From: AC-32 sp963772975
Lineage (GTDB): Bacteria > Actinomycetota > Thermoleophilia > Gaiellales > Gaiellaceae
Assembly: GCA_963772975.1 (NCBI GenBank)
Contig: CAVYZH010000009.1
Span: 21,769-85,768, forward strand
Direction of reading: 5' to 3'
DNA: 64,000 bases
A program made the position numbers and the translations under genes. Below, one piece after another: positions 41,234 through 50,722 of the stretch. The stretch's first letter is position 1. The number at the start of each line of letters is the position of its first letter. The notes below the pieces were generated by a model. It was not told where the DNA came from. It was given only the letters and a program-made list of their open reading frames with translations, and did no database searches.

Positions 41234-43732
41234 ATGGCAACAACGACTGAGCCCCGCGTCGCAACGGTGTCCGTCACCGTCGGCGACCAGGAGCTGACGT
41301 TCGAATCCGGCAAGATCGCCAAGCAGGCCGACGGCGCCGTCGTCGTCCGCACGGGCGAGACCGTCGTGCTCGCCGCCGCGACGGGGCGGATGGAGGCCCG
41401 CGAAGGCGCGGACTTCTTCCCGCTCACCGTCGACGTCGAGGAGCGGATGTACGCGGCCGGGAAGATCCCCGGCGGCTTCTTCAAGCGTGAGGGCCGCGCC
41501 AGCGAGCGCGCCACCCTGACCGCTCGGATGATCGACCGCCCGATCCGGCCGCTCTGGCCGAAGGGCTACAAGAACGAGGTGCACGTGGTCTGCACGACGC
41601 TGTCGGCCGACCTCGTCAACGCGCACGACATTCTCTGCATCAACGGCGCCTCGGCCGCGCTGATGGTCTCGCCGCTGCCCTTCATGGGCCCGGTCGGGGC
41701 CGTCCGCATCGGCCGGGTCGACGGCGAGCTCGTCATCAACCCGTCCCTGCCGACGTTGGACGAGGAGAGCACGCTCGACCTCGTCGTCGTCGGCAGCAAG
41801 GACGCACTGACGATGATCGAGGCCGGCGCCGACGAAGTGCCCGAGGCGACGATGCTCGAGGCCTTCGAGCTTGCCCACGGCGAGATCGTGAAGATCTGCG
41901 AGGCCCAGGAGGACCTGCGCCGCCAGGTCGGCAAGGACAAGTGGCTCGATCCGGAGCTGACCGAGGAGCTCGACCGTGAGCACGCCCCGAGGATCCAGGA
42001 GCGGATCGGCGCCGAGGGGCTGCGCGAGGCGGGAGCCGTCGTCGAGGAGCTCGTCACGGAGCTGTCGCCGCAACTCTCGATGGACTCGACCGAGGACGAC
42101 ATCCGCCGCCAGATCCAGGTGCGCTCGAGCCTCGCGATGATTCTCGAGCGGCAGCGCCTCGAAGCGGTGATCACGCCTGTGCGCGAGCAGTTCGAGGACG
42201 ACCTGAAGGCCCTGACCGAGGCCGAGCAGGACTCGAAGGAGCTCAAGTCGGCCAAGCGCAGCCTGCTCTTCGGCCGCATCGAGGACGAGGTCCAGCTGCC
42301 GTTCCCGGTCGGGACGCCCGCCTCGGACGAGGACACGCCGGTCGTCAAGGACTCGATCACGCGCCAGTTCGTGAAGAAGGCCGCCGAGGCGATCTACAAG
42401 GAGCTCGTCCGCCGCAAGATCGCGGTCGACAAGCGCCGTCCGGACGGTCGCGAGCCGGAGGAGATCCGCCCGATTACCTGCGAGGTCGGCGTCGCACCAC
42501 GCGTGCACGGCTCGGGTCTCTTCACCCGTGGCCAGACGCAGATCCTCTCGCTGCTCACCCTCGGCACCGCCAAAGAGGGCCAGCGGATCGACGACCTCTC
42601 GCTCGAGACCGACCGCCGCTTCATGCACCACTACAACTTCCCGCCCTACTCGGTCGGGGAGACAGGCTTCATGCGGGGCCCGAAGCGGCGTGATATCGGC
42701 CACGGCGCGCTCGCACAGCGGGCGCTCGAGCCCATGATCCCGTCGCTCGAGGACTTCCCGTACACGATCCGGATCGTCTCCGAGACGCTGGAGTCGAACG
42801 GGTCGTCCTCGATGGGCTCGGTCTGCGGCTCGACCCTCGCGCTCCAGGACGCCGGTGTGCCGATCAAGGCACCGGTTGGCGGGATCGCGATGGGCCTCGT
42901 CAAGGAGGGCGACGACTACGTGATCCTGACCGACATCCAGGGCGCCGAGGACCACCTCGGTGACATGGACTTCAAGGTCGCCGGCTCGCGTGAAGGCATC
43001 ACCGCCCTGCAGATGGACATCAAGATCACCGGCGTCACGCAGGAGATCATGCGGAACGCACTCGCCCAGGCGAAGCAGGCCCGCGAGTTCATCCTCGACC
43101 GGATGGCCGAGACGATCTCGGAGAGCCGGACCGAGCTCCCGCAGCACGCTCCGCGGATCTCCTCGGTCAAGATCGACCCCGAGAAGATCGGGATGGTGAT
43201 CGGCAAGGGCGGCGAGACGATCCGCTCGCTCGAGGCCGACTACGAGGTCCAGATCGACATCGAGGAGGACGGCACGATCCTGATCTACGCGACCGACGGC
43301 GAGAAGGCCAACGCCGCGATCGCCGCGGTCGAGTCGATCACGAAGGAGCCGGAGGTGGGGGACACCTACACCGGCCGCGTCGTCAAGACGACCGAGTTCG
43401 GCGCCTTCGTCGAGCTGAAGAAGGGCACCGACGGCTTGTTGCACGTCTCCAACGTCGGCCCTGGGCGCGTCGCCCACATCGAGGACGTGATCTCGCGCGG
43501 CGACGTGCTCGACGTGATCGTCCAGGAGGTGGACAAGGACCGCGGCCGGATCGGCCTGAAGCTCGTCGCCAAGCACGAGAACGGCAATCTCGTTCAGCCG
43601 GAAGAGCTGATCGAGCGGGCGAAGGACGCGCCTCCGCGCGAGCGTGAGGAGCGCCCGCCGCGCCGTGACGGCGACCGTGGCCGCGGAGGTCGCGGCGGCG
43701 GCCGGGGCCGTGGCGGCGGACGCGACCGCTGA
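41234..43732 (+). CDS. pnp: polyribonucleotide nucleotidyltransferase (PNPase)
   Basis: 832 residues: two RNase PH domains (the second with GSGLFTRGQTQIL and the phosphate/active-site SNGSSSMGSVCGSTLAL) and the D-D motif in HLGDMDFKVAG. A KH domain (about 640-690, IGMVIGKGGETIRSL), an S1 domain (about 705-775) and an Arg/Gly-rich tail (RGRGGRGGGRGRGGGRDR) follow. It degrades RNA 3'-5' using phosphate. It is about 90 residues longer than E. coli PNPase because of the inter-domain helical region and the tail. The leader upstream is probably autoregulatory. Confidence 0.97.
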   Translation: MATTTEPRVATVSVTVGDQELTFESGKIAKQADGAVVVRTGETVVLAAATGRMEAREGADFFPLTVDVEERMYAAGKIPGGFFKREGRASERATLTARMIDRPIRPLWPKGYKNEVHVVCTTLSADLVNAHDILCINGASAALMVSPLPFMGPVGAVRIGRVDGELVINPSLPTLDEESTLDLVVVGSKDALTMIEAGADEVPEATMLEAFELAHGEIVKICEAQEDLRRQVGKDKWLDPELTEELDREHAPRIQERIGAEGLREAGAVVEELVTELSPQLSMDSTEDDIRRQIQVRSSLAMILERQRLEAVITPVREQFEDDLKALTEAEQDSKELKSAKRSLLFGRIEDEVQLPFPVGTPASDEDTPVVKDSITRQFVKKAAEAIYKELVRRKIAVDKRRPDGREPEEIRPITCEVGVAPRVHGSGLFTRGQTQILSLLTLGTAKEGQRIDDLSLETDRRFMHHYNFPPYSVGETGFMRGPKRRDIGHGALAQRALEPMIPSLEDFPYTIRIVSETLESNGSSSMGSVCGSTLALQDAGVPIKAPVGGIAMGLVKEGDDYVILTDIQGAEDHLGDMDFKVAGSREGITALQMDIKITGVTQEIMRNALAQAKQAREFILDRMAETISESRTELPQHAPRISSVKIDPEKIGMVIGKGGETIRSLEADYEVQIDIEEDGTILIYATDGEKANAAIAAVESITKEPEVGDTYTGRVVKTTEFGAFVELKKGTDGLLHVSNVGPGRVAHIEDVISRGDVLDVIVQEVDKDRGRIGLKLVAKHENGNLVQPEELIERAKDAPPREREERPPRRDGDRGRGGRGGGRGRGGGRDR

Positions 43733-43733
43733 G

Positions 43734-44228
43734 GTGGAAACGCGAGCAGGAGCGCCGGCCCTCGTCGAGGCGAGAGAGCAGGCGCTCCTGATCGCTGCGC
43801 TCCGCGGCGCACTCGCGGCGGCGGGCGTCGGTGCCGCCGTTGCCCGCGGCGTCGACTTCGGCCCGGCGCTCGGGTTGGCCGCCTTCGGCGCCGCGATCGT
43901 GCTGCTCTCGGTGTACGGCGGCGGCCGGCCGGCGCGGTCGAGGGCGAAGTTCGCGAATCCCGAGCCGGCACCTGAAGCTGCGCGGATGCAGGGACGCTGG
44001 CACGGGCTGGCGGAGGCCGCGTACCCGAGCACGATCGGCCTGGCGGCCCTGACCGCGATCGCGCTCGTGCTACAGCCGCCGCTCGCCGCCTTCCTGGCCG
44101 GGATCCTCGCCGGGCTCGCCGCGATGTCGCTGGTGGGCTTCGCGCGGCTCACCGTCCTCGAGCGCAGGCGGCAGGCGACGATCCTGGTCGACTACAAGGG
44201 CAGCCGGGTCTTCGAGACCCCGCGATGA
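43734..44228 (+). CDS. membrane protein of unknown function between pnp and dsbB
   Basis: I do not recognise a family. GTG 43734, one base after the pnp stop, gives 164 residues. There are two helical hairpins: hydrophobic stretches at about 16-60 (LLIAALRGALAAAGVGAAVA; LGLAAFGAAIVLLSVYGGG) and at about 100-140 (TIGLAALTAIALVL; LAAFLAGILAGLAAMSLVGFA). A short cytoplasmic tail ends in DYKGSRVFETPR. Alanine-rich. It is coupled to dsbB by overlap and may be in the rpsO-pnp transcript. Confidence 0.6.
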   Translation: METRAGAPALVEAREQALLIAALRGALAAAGVGAAVARGVDFGPALGLAAFGAAIVLLSVYGGGRPARSRAKFANPEPAPEAARMQGRWHGLAEAAYPSTIGLAALTAIALVLQPPLAAFLAGILAGLAAMSLVGFARLTVLERRRQATILVDYKGSRVFETPR

Positions 44229-44791
44229 CGCACGACGTGATCGTGATTCTCGCGGCGCTCGGCGTCGCGGGTCAGGTGCTGGCGGTGCTGCTGCTCCTGA
44301 TCGGCCTGGCCTGGCTCGTCGGGTGGCGCCGGCCGGGCGACTGGCTGCGCCGCGCGCTCGAGGGTTACGAGCTCTGGTGCGTCTTCCTCGTCTCGTCGAT
44401 CGCGACCGGCGGCAGCCTCTTCTTCTCCGAGATCGCGGGGTTCATCCCGTGCGAGCTCTGCTGGTACCAGCGGATCTGCATGTACCCGCTCTCGATCATC
44501 ACGCTCCTCGCGGCGCTCGCCAACGACCGCCGGGTGGCGCGCTATCTGCTGCCCCTGCCGCTCGTCGGGGCGGGCGTCTCGGTCTACCACCTGCTGGTCG
44601 AGAACGGTGTCGTCGAGCAGGCCAAGGCGTGCCTGATCTCGGCCCCGGGCGGCTGCGCGACCAAATGGATCGAGGAGTTCGGCTACGTGACGATCCCGGT
44701 GCTCGCGCTCACCGGGTTCGCGCTCTGCTTCGCCTTCCTGCTCCTGTCCGCTTTGCCCGCACCGTCTCTGGGTAGCGTTAGCGAGCCATGA
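44225..44791 (+). CDS. DsbB-family disulfide bond formation protein
   Basis: A 188-residue membrane protein with about five helices. The quinone-side Cys pair is in PCELCWYQRICMYPL (about C76 and C79). The second Cys pair lies in the external loop (KACLISAPGGCATKW). It reoxidises its DsbA partner, which is encoded directly downstream with a 4-base overlap. This resembles the BdbC/BdbD pairs of Gram-positives. Confidence 0.92.
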   Translation: MTHDVIVILAALGVAGQVLAVLLLLIGLAWLVGWRRPGDWLRRALEGYELWCVFLVSSIATGGSLFFSEIAGFIPCELCWYQRICMYPLSIITLLAALANDRRVARYLLPLPLVGAGVSVYHLLVENGVVEQAKACLISAPGGCATKWIEEFGYVTIPVLALTGFALCFAFLLLSALPAPSLGSVSEP

Positions 44792-45570
44792 CCAGCGGCA
44801 AGCAAGCACGGCGCCAGCGGCAGCAGGCCGTCGCGCGGCCACCTGTTAGGAGCACCGCGGGACGCAAAGCCTCGCCGGCCGTGATCGGCGGCGTGGCCGG
44901 CGCTGTCGTCGTCCTCGTGGCCGCGGTCGTGCTGGTGCTTGTGCTGACACGAGGCTCCTCGAAGGAGAGCGCGCCAACGCCGCTGCCCGAGACGAGCACC
45001 GCGGTTTCCCTCCTGCGCGGGATTCCGCAGAGCGGCATGTTCCTCGGTTCGGCGTCGGCTCCCGTGAAGATGCTCGAATACATCGACCTGCAGTGCTCGT
45101 CGTGCCAGGCCTTCGAGACCCAGATCATGCCGACGATCATCGACAAGTACGTGCGGACGGGGAAGGTGCGGGTCGAGGCGCGGCCGATCGTCGCCATCGG
45201 CCCCGACTCCGAGCACGGAGCCCGCGGCATGTTCGCGGCGGGCCAGCAGAACCAGGGCTTCACGCTTGCGCAGATTCTGTACTACAACCAGGGGCCGGAG
45301 AACGGCGGCTGGCTGACCGACCAGACCGTCGAGGACGCGGCCGTTGGTATTCCCGGCATGGAGTTCCAGCAATTCAAGACGGCGTATGGCTCCAGCCCTG
45401 TTGCCGACGCAGTAAAGAGCTTCAACGCCCAGGCAACCGCGGATAACGTCTCGGGGACGCCGACGGTCTACATCTCGAAGGGCTCGGGCCCGCGCACGCA
45501 GGTCGCGCCTGGCCTGATCCCGAGCGTGGAGCAGATGTCCGCGGCGATCGACAACGCACTGAAGAGCTAG
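44788..45570 (+). CDS. DsbA-family thiol-disulfide oxidoreductase (membrane-anchored)
   Basis: 260 residues: basic cytoplasmic N-terminus, one membrane anchor (about 30-52), then a DsbA-like thioredoxin domain. The active-site CSSC is near residues 103-106 (DLQCSSCQAFETQ), and the cis-Pro appears in NVSGTPTVYISKG. It inserts disulfides in exported proteins together with the preceding DsbB. Its stop adjoins the stop of the convergent zincin gene with no spacer. Confidence 0.92.
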   Translation: MTSGKQARRQRQQAVARPPVRSTAGRKASPAVIGGVAGAVVVLVAAVVLVLVLTRGSSKESAPTPLPETSTAVSLLRGIPQSGMFLGSASAPVKMLEYIDLQCSSCQAFETQIMPTIIDKYVRTGKVRVEARPIVAIGPDSEHGARGMFAAGQQNQGFTLAQILYYNQGPENGGWLTDQTVEDAAVGIPGMEFQQFKTAYGSSPVADAVKSFNAQATADNVSGTPTVYISKGSGPRTQVAPGLIPSVEQMSAAIDNALKS

Positions 45571-45903
45571 CTAGTAGCGGTCGAGCTCGACCAGGCGTTC
45601 GTCGCTGATCCCGAAGTGGTGTGCGATCTCGTGCAGCACCACGCGGCGGATCTGCCGCTGCAGCAGCTCGGGATCGTGGCCGTAGAGCCGCTCGAGCGGA
45701 CCGCGGTAGATCGAGATCTTGTCCGGCGCCGCGCCGGCGTAGTAGCTCGTGCGGGCCGTGAGCGGGATCCCTTCGTAGAGGCCGAGCAGCGGTTGGCCGC
45801 GCGGCGGCTCGTCCTCGACGACGATCGCCACGTTCGACATCGCCTCGCGCAGGTCGTCCGGCAGCGTCTCGACCGCCGCCTCCACCGAGTCCTCGAAGTC
45901 CAC
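45571..45903 (-). CDS. zincin-like metallopeptidase family protein
   Basis: A 110-residue protein with the zinc motif HEIAHHFG near residue 92, preceded by ISIYRGPLERLYGHDPELLQRQI. This is the small metallopeptidase type known from structures such as TTHA0227. GTG at 45903, with TAGGCT (plus-strand 45910-45915, read leftwards) 6 bases upstream as a likely leaderless promoter. Substrate unknown. Confidence 0.85.
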   Translation of the reverse strand: MDFEDSVEAAVETLPDDLREAMSNVAIVVEDEPPRGQPLLGLYEGIPLTARTSYYAGAAPDKISIYRGPLERLYGHDPELLQRQIRRVVLHEIAHHFGISDERLVELDRY

Positions 45904-45944
45904 GGCGCGAGCCTAGCTGCGGTGCGCGCGAGTACGATCCTCCC

Positions 45945-47237
45945 GTGCAGCAGAAGTACGTGCTCACGGAGCTGGACTCGGGCGAGCGCGTCATCTCGGA
46001 GCGCCTCGCGCACGTACGCTCGGTCGCGATCGGCTTCTGGATCGGCGCGGGCTCACGCGACGAGACCGACGCGAAGGCCGGGCTCTCGCATTTCATCGAG
46101 CACCTGCTCTTCAAGGGAACGGCCAGCTACAGCGCGCAGGAGATCGCCGAGACCTTCGACGGCCTCGGCGGCGAGCTGAACGCCGCCACCTCGCGCGAGC
46201 ACACCGTCGTCTACGCGCGGGTCCCAGACGACAAGCTCGGGGTCGCGCTCGACGTGATGGGGGAGATGGTCTTCGCGCCGGCCTTCGCCGAGCTCGACGC
46301 CGAGCGCGAGGTCGTGCTCGAGGAGATCGCGATGTACGAGGACCAGCCGCAGGAGCTGGTGCACGACCTGATCTCCGAGGCCACCTTCGGCACGCACCCG
46401 CTCGGCCGGCCGGTGATCGGCCGCGCCGACGTGATCTCGAGCGTCACCCGCCGCTCGATCTCGGCCTACCACCGCTCGATGTACGTGCCCGGCAATGTCG
46501 TCGTGGCGGCCGCCGGAAACATGAAGCACGAGGACTTCGAGCGGTCGCTGGTGCGCGCGCAGCGCCGTGCGAGCGCCGCCGCCCGGAAGGGGCCGAAGGT
46601 GCGCCCGGCGCTGGTCAAGCCGCCGCCGCCGAGCCTGCGCTTCCAGCGCAAGGACACCGAGCAGTACCACGTCTGCATCGCCGCGCCCGGGATCGCCCGC
46701 ACCGACCGGCGCCGCTTTGCGGCCTCGCTGCTCGACGGCATCCTCGGGGGCTCGGCCTCCTCGCGGCTCTTCCAGGAGATCCGCGAGAAGCGCGGCATGG
46801 CCTACGCGGTCTACAGCTTCGCCTCGCAGTACACCGACACCGGCCAGATCGGTGTCTACATCGGCACGCGCGAGGACAACGTCTCGGCGTGCCTCGAGAT
46901 CGCGAGCGAGCAGATCGCCGACATCGCCGGCGGTAACGTGCGGCCCGACGAGCTCGAGCGCGCGAAGGAAAACCTGAAGGGGCGGATCCTGCTCTCGATG
47001 GAGTCGACTTCGAACCGCATGAGTCGCCTCGGCAAGTCGCTGATCAGCGACACCGAGCTGCTTTCGATCGACCGGATCATGGCCGAGATCGACGCGGTCG
47101 AGCCCGACGCCCTGGCCGAGCTGGCCGAGGTGCTGCTCGCGCCGGAGAAGCTCTCGGCCGCCGGGATCGGACCGCGGGAGGAGCTCTTCCTCGAGGCGAT
47201 CGAGCACGTGAACCCCGGGCTCGCGCGCGCCGCGTGA
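45945..47237 (+). CDS. M16 family zinc peptidase
   Basis: 430 residues with the inverted zinc motif HFIEHLLFKGT (His about 49 and 53) and the distal Glu in SREHTVVYARV plus EREVVLEEIAMYED. The C-terminal R-Y-like region is EKRGMAYAVYSF. It is a mitochondrial-processing-peptidase-like M16B protein; in Gram-positives this type lies beside pnp, dapA or dut. TACGAT at 45933-45938 ends 6 bases before GTG 45945. It overlaps dapB by 4 bases. Confidence 0.93.
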   Translation: MQQKYVLTELDSGERVISERLAHVRSVAIGFWIGAGSRDETDAKAGLSHFIEHLLFKGTASYSAQEIAETFDGLGGELNAATSREHTVVYARVPDDKLGVALDVMGEMVFAPAFAELDAEREVVLEEIAMYEDQPQELVHDLISEATFGTHPLGRPVIGRADVISSVTRRSISAYHRSMYVPGNVVVAAAGNMKHEDFERSLVRAQRRASAAARKGPKVRPALVKPPPPSLRFQRKDTEQYHVCIAAPGIARTDRRRFAASLLDGILGGSASSRLFQEIREKRGMAYAVYSFASQYTDTGQIGVYIGTREDNVSACLEIASEQIADIAGGNVRPDELERAKENLKGRILLSMESTSNRMSRLGKSLISDTELLSIDRIMAEIDAVEPDALAELAEVLLAPEKLSAAGIGPREELFLEAIEHVNPGLARAA

Positions 47238-47840
47238 AGGTCACCCTCTTCGGCCGCGGCGGCAAGGTCGGCTCGGTGCTGGCGCCGGCGCTGGAAGGCG
47301 CCGGGCACGAGCTGGTCGAGCTCGATCAGGCCGAGGCGATGGTCGACTTCACGGCTCCGGTGGCCGTCGAGGCGAACGTCCGTGCGGCGCTCGAGCAGGG
47401 CGTGCCGTGCGTGGTCGGGACGAGCGGCTGGGACCCGGCGCCGCTCGGGGCGGAGGCGGCCGAGCGGGGCCTCGCGTTGCTCGTGGTGCCGAATTTCGCG
47501 CTCGGTGCCGTCCTGATGATGCGGCTGGCCACCGAGGCGGCGCGCCACCTGCCGCGGGCGGAGATCGTCGAGCTGCACGGCGAGGGCAAGAAGGACGCGC
47601 CCTCGGGGACGGCGCGGGCGACCGCCGAGGCGCTCGGCGGCGTGCCGGTGCACTCGGTCCGGCTGCCGGGTCTCATCGCGCATCAGGAGGTGCTCTTCGG
47701 CGGCGACGGGCAGCTGCTGACGATCCGCCATGACGCCTTCTCGCGCGAGGCCTACGTGCCAGGGCGTGCTACTCGCGCTCGAGCGGCTTCGCTCGCTGCC
47801 GCCCGGCCTGACGGTCGGCCTGGACGCGCTGCTCGACTGA
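47234..47840 (+). CDS. dapB: 4-hydroxy-tetrahydrodipicolinate reductase (frameshifted)
   Basis: Second step of the lysine/diaminopimelate branch. GTG 47234; N-terminal NAD(P) motif VTLFGRGGKVGSVLA, VVGTSGW, the catalytic region EIVELHGEGKKDAPSGTA and HQEVLFGG. Near 47762-47764 an extra G in GGG shifts the frame; the correct ending (PGVLLALERLRSLPPGLTVG) reads on to a TGA at 47838. Repaired length is about 201 residues, a short DapB form lacking part of the middle of the 245-270-residue enzymes. Confidence 0.88.
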
Positions 47841-47873
47841 CGCCGGAGCGCAGGGGTCGCGGGCGGAGCGGCA

Positions 47874-47879
47874 TAGAAT
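47874..47879 (+). promoter_or_regulatory. -10 element of dapA
   Basis: TAGAAT ends 6 bases before GTG 47886. There is no clear -35 and no Shine-Dalgarno sequence, which is consistent with leaderless transcription in the 45-base gap after dapB. Confidence 0.5.
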
Positions 47880-47885
47880 GGTTTC

Positions 47886-48770
47886 GTGCTCGGCGAGATC
47901 CTGACCGCGACCGTGACGCCGCTCGACGCCGACGGCCGCGTCGACTACGACAGGTACCGCGAGCTCTGCGGATTCCTCGTCGACAACGGCTCCGACGGGG
48001 TCGTCGTCAACGGCACGACCGGCGAGGCCTCGACGCTCTCCGATGACGAGCGCACCGGGCTGATCCGCGCCGCCCTGGACGCGGTCGGCGACCGTGCGAC
48101 GGTTGTCGCGGGCACGGGCACGAACTCGACAGCGCACTCGATCGAGCTGACCGCGCAGGCGCAGGAGGCGGGCGCCCACGCCGTGCTGGTCGTCACGCCC
48201 TACTACAACAAACCGCCACAGCGCGGGATCGTCGCGCACTTCCAGGCGGTCGCCGCCGCCACCGATCTGCCGGTCATCGCCTACAACATCCCCGGCCGCT
48301 GCGTGATCAACATCGAGCCGGAGACGATGACCGAGCTCGCGCAGATTCCCAACGTCAAAGCGGTCAAGCAGTCCAACGCCGACCTCGACCAAGCCCGGCA
48401 CATCGTCGAGCTCGGGCTCGACCTCTATGCAGGCGACGACAACCTCGTGCTGCCCTTCGTCGAGCTCGGTGGGCTCGGCGGCGTCTGCGTCCACACGCAT
48501 GTCGTCGGCCCGCAGGTCAAGGAGATGATCCAGCGCTTCCGCGCCGGCGACGCCGAGGCGGCGCGGCAGCTTGACGACGAGCTTGCGGCCGCCTACGAGC
48601 TGATCGGCGTCGTCACCGGGCCGATCCAGATCAAGGCCGCGCTGAACCTGCTCGGCCACGACGTCGGTGGCGTGCGGCTGCCGCTCGTCGAGGCGAGCGA
48701 GGACGAGGTCGCGCAGATCCGCTCCTGCCTCGAGCGGCTGCGTCTGCTCGAGCCGAGCCGGGTCGCCTAG
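47886..48770 (+). CDS. dapA: 4-hydroxy-tetrahydrodipicolinate synthase
   Basis: 294-residue TIM-barrel lyase condensing pyruvate with aspartate semialdehyde. Visible motifs are VVNGTTGEASTLSDDE and the YNIPGR tyrosine (about 138). The Schiff-base Lys is in VKAVKQSNADLDQA (about 160). It lies one base before the convergent HD-GYP-like gene end. With dapB it supplies diaminopimelate for the cell wall and lysine. Confidence 0.94.
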   Translation: MLGEILTATVTPLDADGRVDYDRYRELCGFLVDNGSDGVVVNGTTGEASTLSDDERTGLIRAALDAVGDRATVVAGTGTNSTAHSIELTAQAQEAGAHAVLVVTPYYNKPPQRGIVAHFQAVAAATDLPVIAYNIPGRCVINIEPETMTELAQIPNVKAVKQSNADLDQARHIVELGLDLYAGDDNLVLPFVELGGLGGVCVHTHVVGPQVKEMIQRFRAGDAEAARQLDDELAAAYELIGVVTGPIQIKAALNLLGHDVGGVRLPLVEASEDEVAQIRSCLERLRLLEPSRVA

Positions 48771-48771
48771 C

Positions 48772-50688
48772 TCAGCCCGTCGCCGCGCTCGGAACGGCCG
48801 CCGGTACGTCCTCGGTCGGCCGCGGTGCCAGCGCGAGCCCGATTGCATCCAGGGATGAGTTGAGCGCGGTGGCGACGTGACGCTGGAGCGCACTGGGGCT
48901 GCGTAGGACGAGGAACCCCGTCAGCGCACTGTTTTCGCGCCGGAGCGGGAGCGCCACGTACGCGCCGTCGCCGCCCAGCTCGTGCGCTGCGGCGATCAGG
49001 AGGTCGTCGCGCGACTCGGCCTCGCGCACCAACCAACTCATCAGAGCGATCTCGGACGGGCCTTCGCCGGTCGCGACCTCGACCTCGCCGCCGAGCCCGT
49101 CCTCTTGCCACTGGACCAGCGCGACCCAATCGCTCCGAGCCGTGTCCCGGAGGAGGTGCTCGAGCTCCTCGAAGACGCGGGAGCGCTCGCCGGCCCCGAG
49201 CGCCGCTGCCAGCGCGCGGGCGAGCCGGTTTGCCCGAAGTTGTAACCAGGCCTGGAGCGCGAAGCCCGCCGCCGCGGCTGCCAGGCCGAGGCCGACGAGC
49301 CAGAGTTGGTCGAGACCGAATCCGCCGAGGGCGGCGATGACACCCGCGAGACCGATCAGCTCCGGCCGCTCACGCAGGCGGTGTGAGCCGCGGATGTCGG
49401 CAATGCGGTACGGGGTCGAGGCGCCGCGAATCTCCTCCCGCTCTTCCGGCGTCAGCGCCGAGAACGGATCCTGCCCGCGCTGCAGCGCGACGAACGCCTT
49501 GGCCACGGTCGGGTGGAACTGCGTGCCGATGTTGCGCTCGATCTCGGCCAGCGCCTCGTCCGTGCTCAGGCCGTGCCGGTACGGCCGGTCGCTTGTCATC
49601 GCGTCGAAGCTGTCTGCGACGACGAGAAAGTGGGCGGCCAGCGGTTGGTCGGCAACCGGGATCCCGTAGTAGCCGCGGCCGTCGTAGCGCTCGCGGTGAT
49701 ACTCGACGGCCCGGGCCTCGGCGGCGGAGACCTCGAAGCGGCGCAGCAACCGAGCCGAGAGGCGCGGTGCGCGCCACACCGTGTTCCACTCGTTCGGCCG
49801 TAGCTTGCCGGGCTTGCTGAGCACGGCCGCGTCGACGGCGACCTTGCCGAGGTCGTGCAGGCGCGCCGCCCAGCGCAGGCGGTCGATGTCGGTGTAGGGC
49901 ATGCCGAGCGCGCGCGCGAGCGAGTCGACGTAGCCGGCCACGCGGACCGAGTGGCGGTAGGTGAACGGATCGCGCTCGTCGACGATGTTCGCGAAGGTCT
50001 CGAGCGCATGAAGCGTCTCCTGGCGCGAGCGTCGCACGCGCGCGTGGGCCTGGTTGACGGCCAGCGCGACCGGCACGACCGCGATCACGTTCCACGGGTG
50101 GCCGAGTGCGAAGAGCGCGAGGATCGCGCCGAGCCCAGCCTCGGCGGCCGCGGCGGCGAAGTCGGGCTGCAGCACCTCGAGACCGCCGACGACCTGGAGC
50201 AACAGGCGCGAGACGAGCAGGTAGATGAGCGCCAGCGCGGTGAGGGGCACGAGATCGTCAGGGAGCGCGAGGTGCCCCGCCGTTCCGCCGCCGAGAGCAA
50301 AGGCGTAGCCGGCGGCGACCGAGGCGAGCGCGAAGGCCGAGGCCTGGAACGCCGCGTGCCGCCACGAGCCGCGCACGATCCGGGCGAGCAGCGCCGCCGT
50401 CCCGGCGACGAACGCCCCTCGCCACGGCCCGAGTACGATCACCGCTGCGAGGTCGACGCCCGAGGCGACGCGGAATACTCCCGGCCCGAGCGGCTCACGG
50501 ATGCGGGCGCTCTCGGGCTCCTCGAGCAGCTCTGCGGCCAGCGCGGCCGCGCCGAACAGCGCCAGCGCCGTCAGCGGACGGCCTGCAGCAGCGATCGCTC
50601 CGGCCACGGTGACACCGAGACCGGCCGCGACCGTCGCGTAGGCGAGCATGGAAAGCCGCATCTGGCGTCTATCGGGTTCCACGCCCAA
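48772..50688 (-). CDS. membrane HD-GYP-like sensor with C-terminal GAF-like domain
   Basis: 638 residues: six or so N-terminal helices (about 10-215) and a linker. An HD-GYP-type domain (about 228-400) has RHSVRVAGY, ARLHDLGKVAVDAAVL and HRERYDGRGYYG. Two more helices lie near 430-480, then a GAF-like domain to the end. HD-GYP proteins hydrolyse cyclic di-GMP, but key residues differ here. The signature reads GYY instead of GYP, the usual xHP His is Ala (VWRAPRLS), and the HH pair is YH. TTG 50688 is used as start; ATG 50661 is possible. It is divergent from rnj. Confidence 0.85.
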   Translation of the reverse strand: MGVEPDRRQMRLSMLAYATVAAGLGVTVAGAIAAAGRPLTALALFGAAALAAELLEEPESARIREPLGPGVFRVASGVDLAAVIVLGPWRGAFVAGTAALLARIVRGSWRHAAFQASAFALASVAAGYAFALGGGTAGHLALPDDLVPLTALALIYLLVSRLLLQVVGGLEVLQPDFAAAAAEAGLGAILALFALGHPWNVIAVVPVALAVNQAHARVRRSRQETLHALETFANIVDERDPFTYRHSVRVAGYVDSLARALGMPYTDIDRLRWAARLHDLGKVAVDAAVLSKPGKLRPNEWNTVWRAPRLSARLLRRFEVSAAEARAVEYHRERYDGRGYYGIPVADQPLAAHFLVVADSFDAMTSDRPYRHGLSTDEALAEIERNIGTQFHPTVAKAFVALQRGQDPFSALTPEEREEIRGASTPYRIADIRGSHRLRERPELIGLAGVIAALGGFGLDQLWLVGLGLAAAAAGFALQAWLQLRANRLARALAAALGAGERSRVFEELEHLLRDTARSDWVALVQWQEDGLGGEVEVATGEGPSEIALMSWLVREAESRDDLLIAAAHELGGDGAYVALPLRRENSALTGFLVLRSPSALQRHVATALNSSLDAIGLALAPRPTEDVPAAVPSAATG

Positions 50689-50710
50689 ACCCGTTAACCC
50701 TGCGAAGTCC

Positions 50711-50716
50711 TACACT
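50711..50716 (+). promoter_or_regulatory. -10 element of rnj
   Basis: TACACT ends 6 bases before the rnj ATG at 50723, in the 34-base gap shared with the divergent sensor gene. No Shine-Dalgarno sequence is present, so a leaderless transcript is likely. Confidence 0.5.
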
Positions 50717-50722
50717 GGGTCA

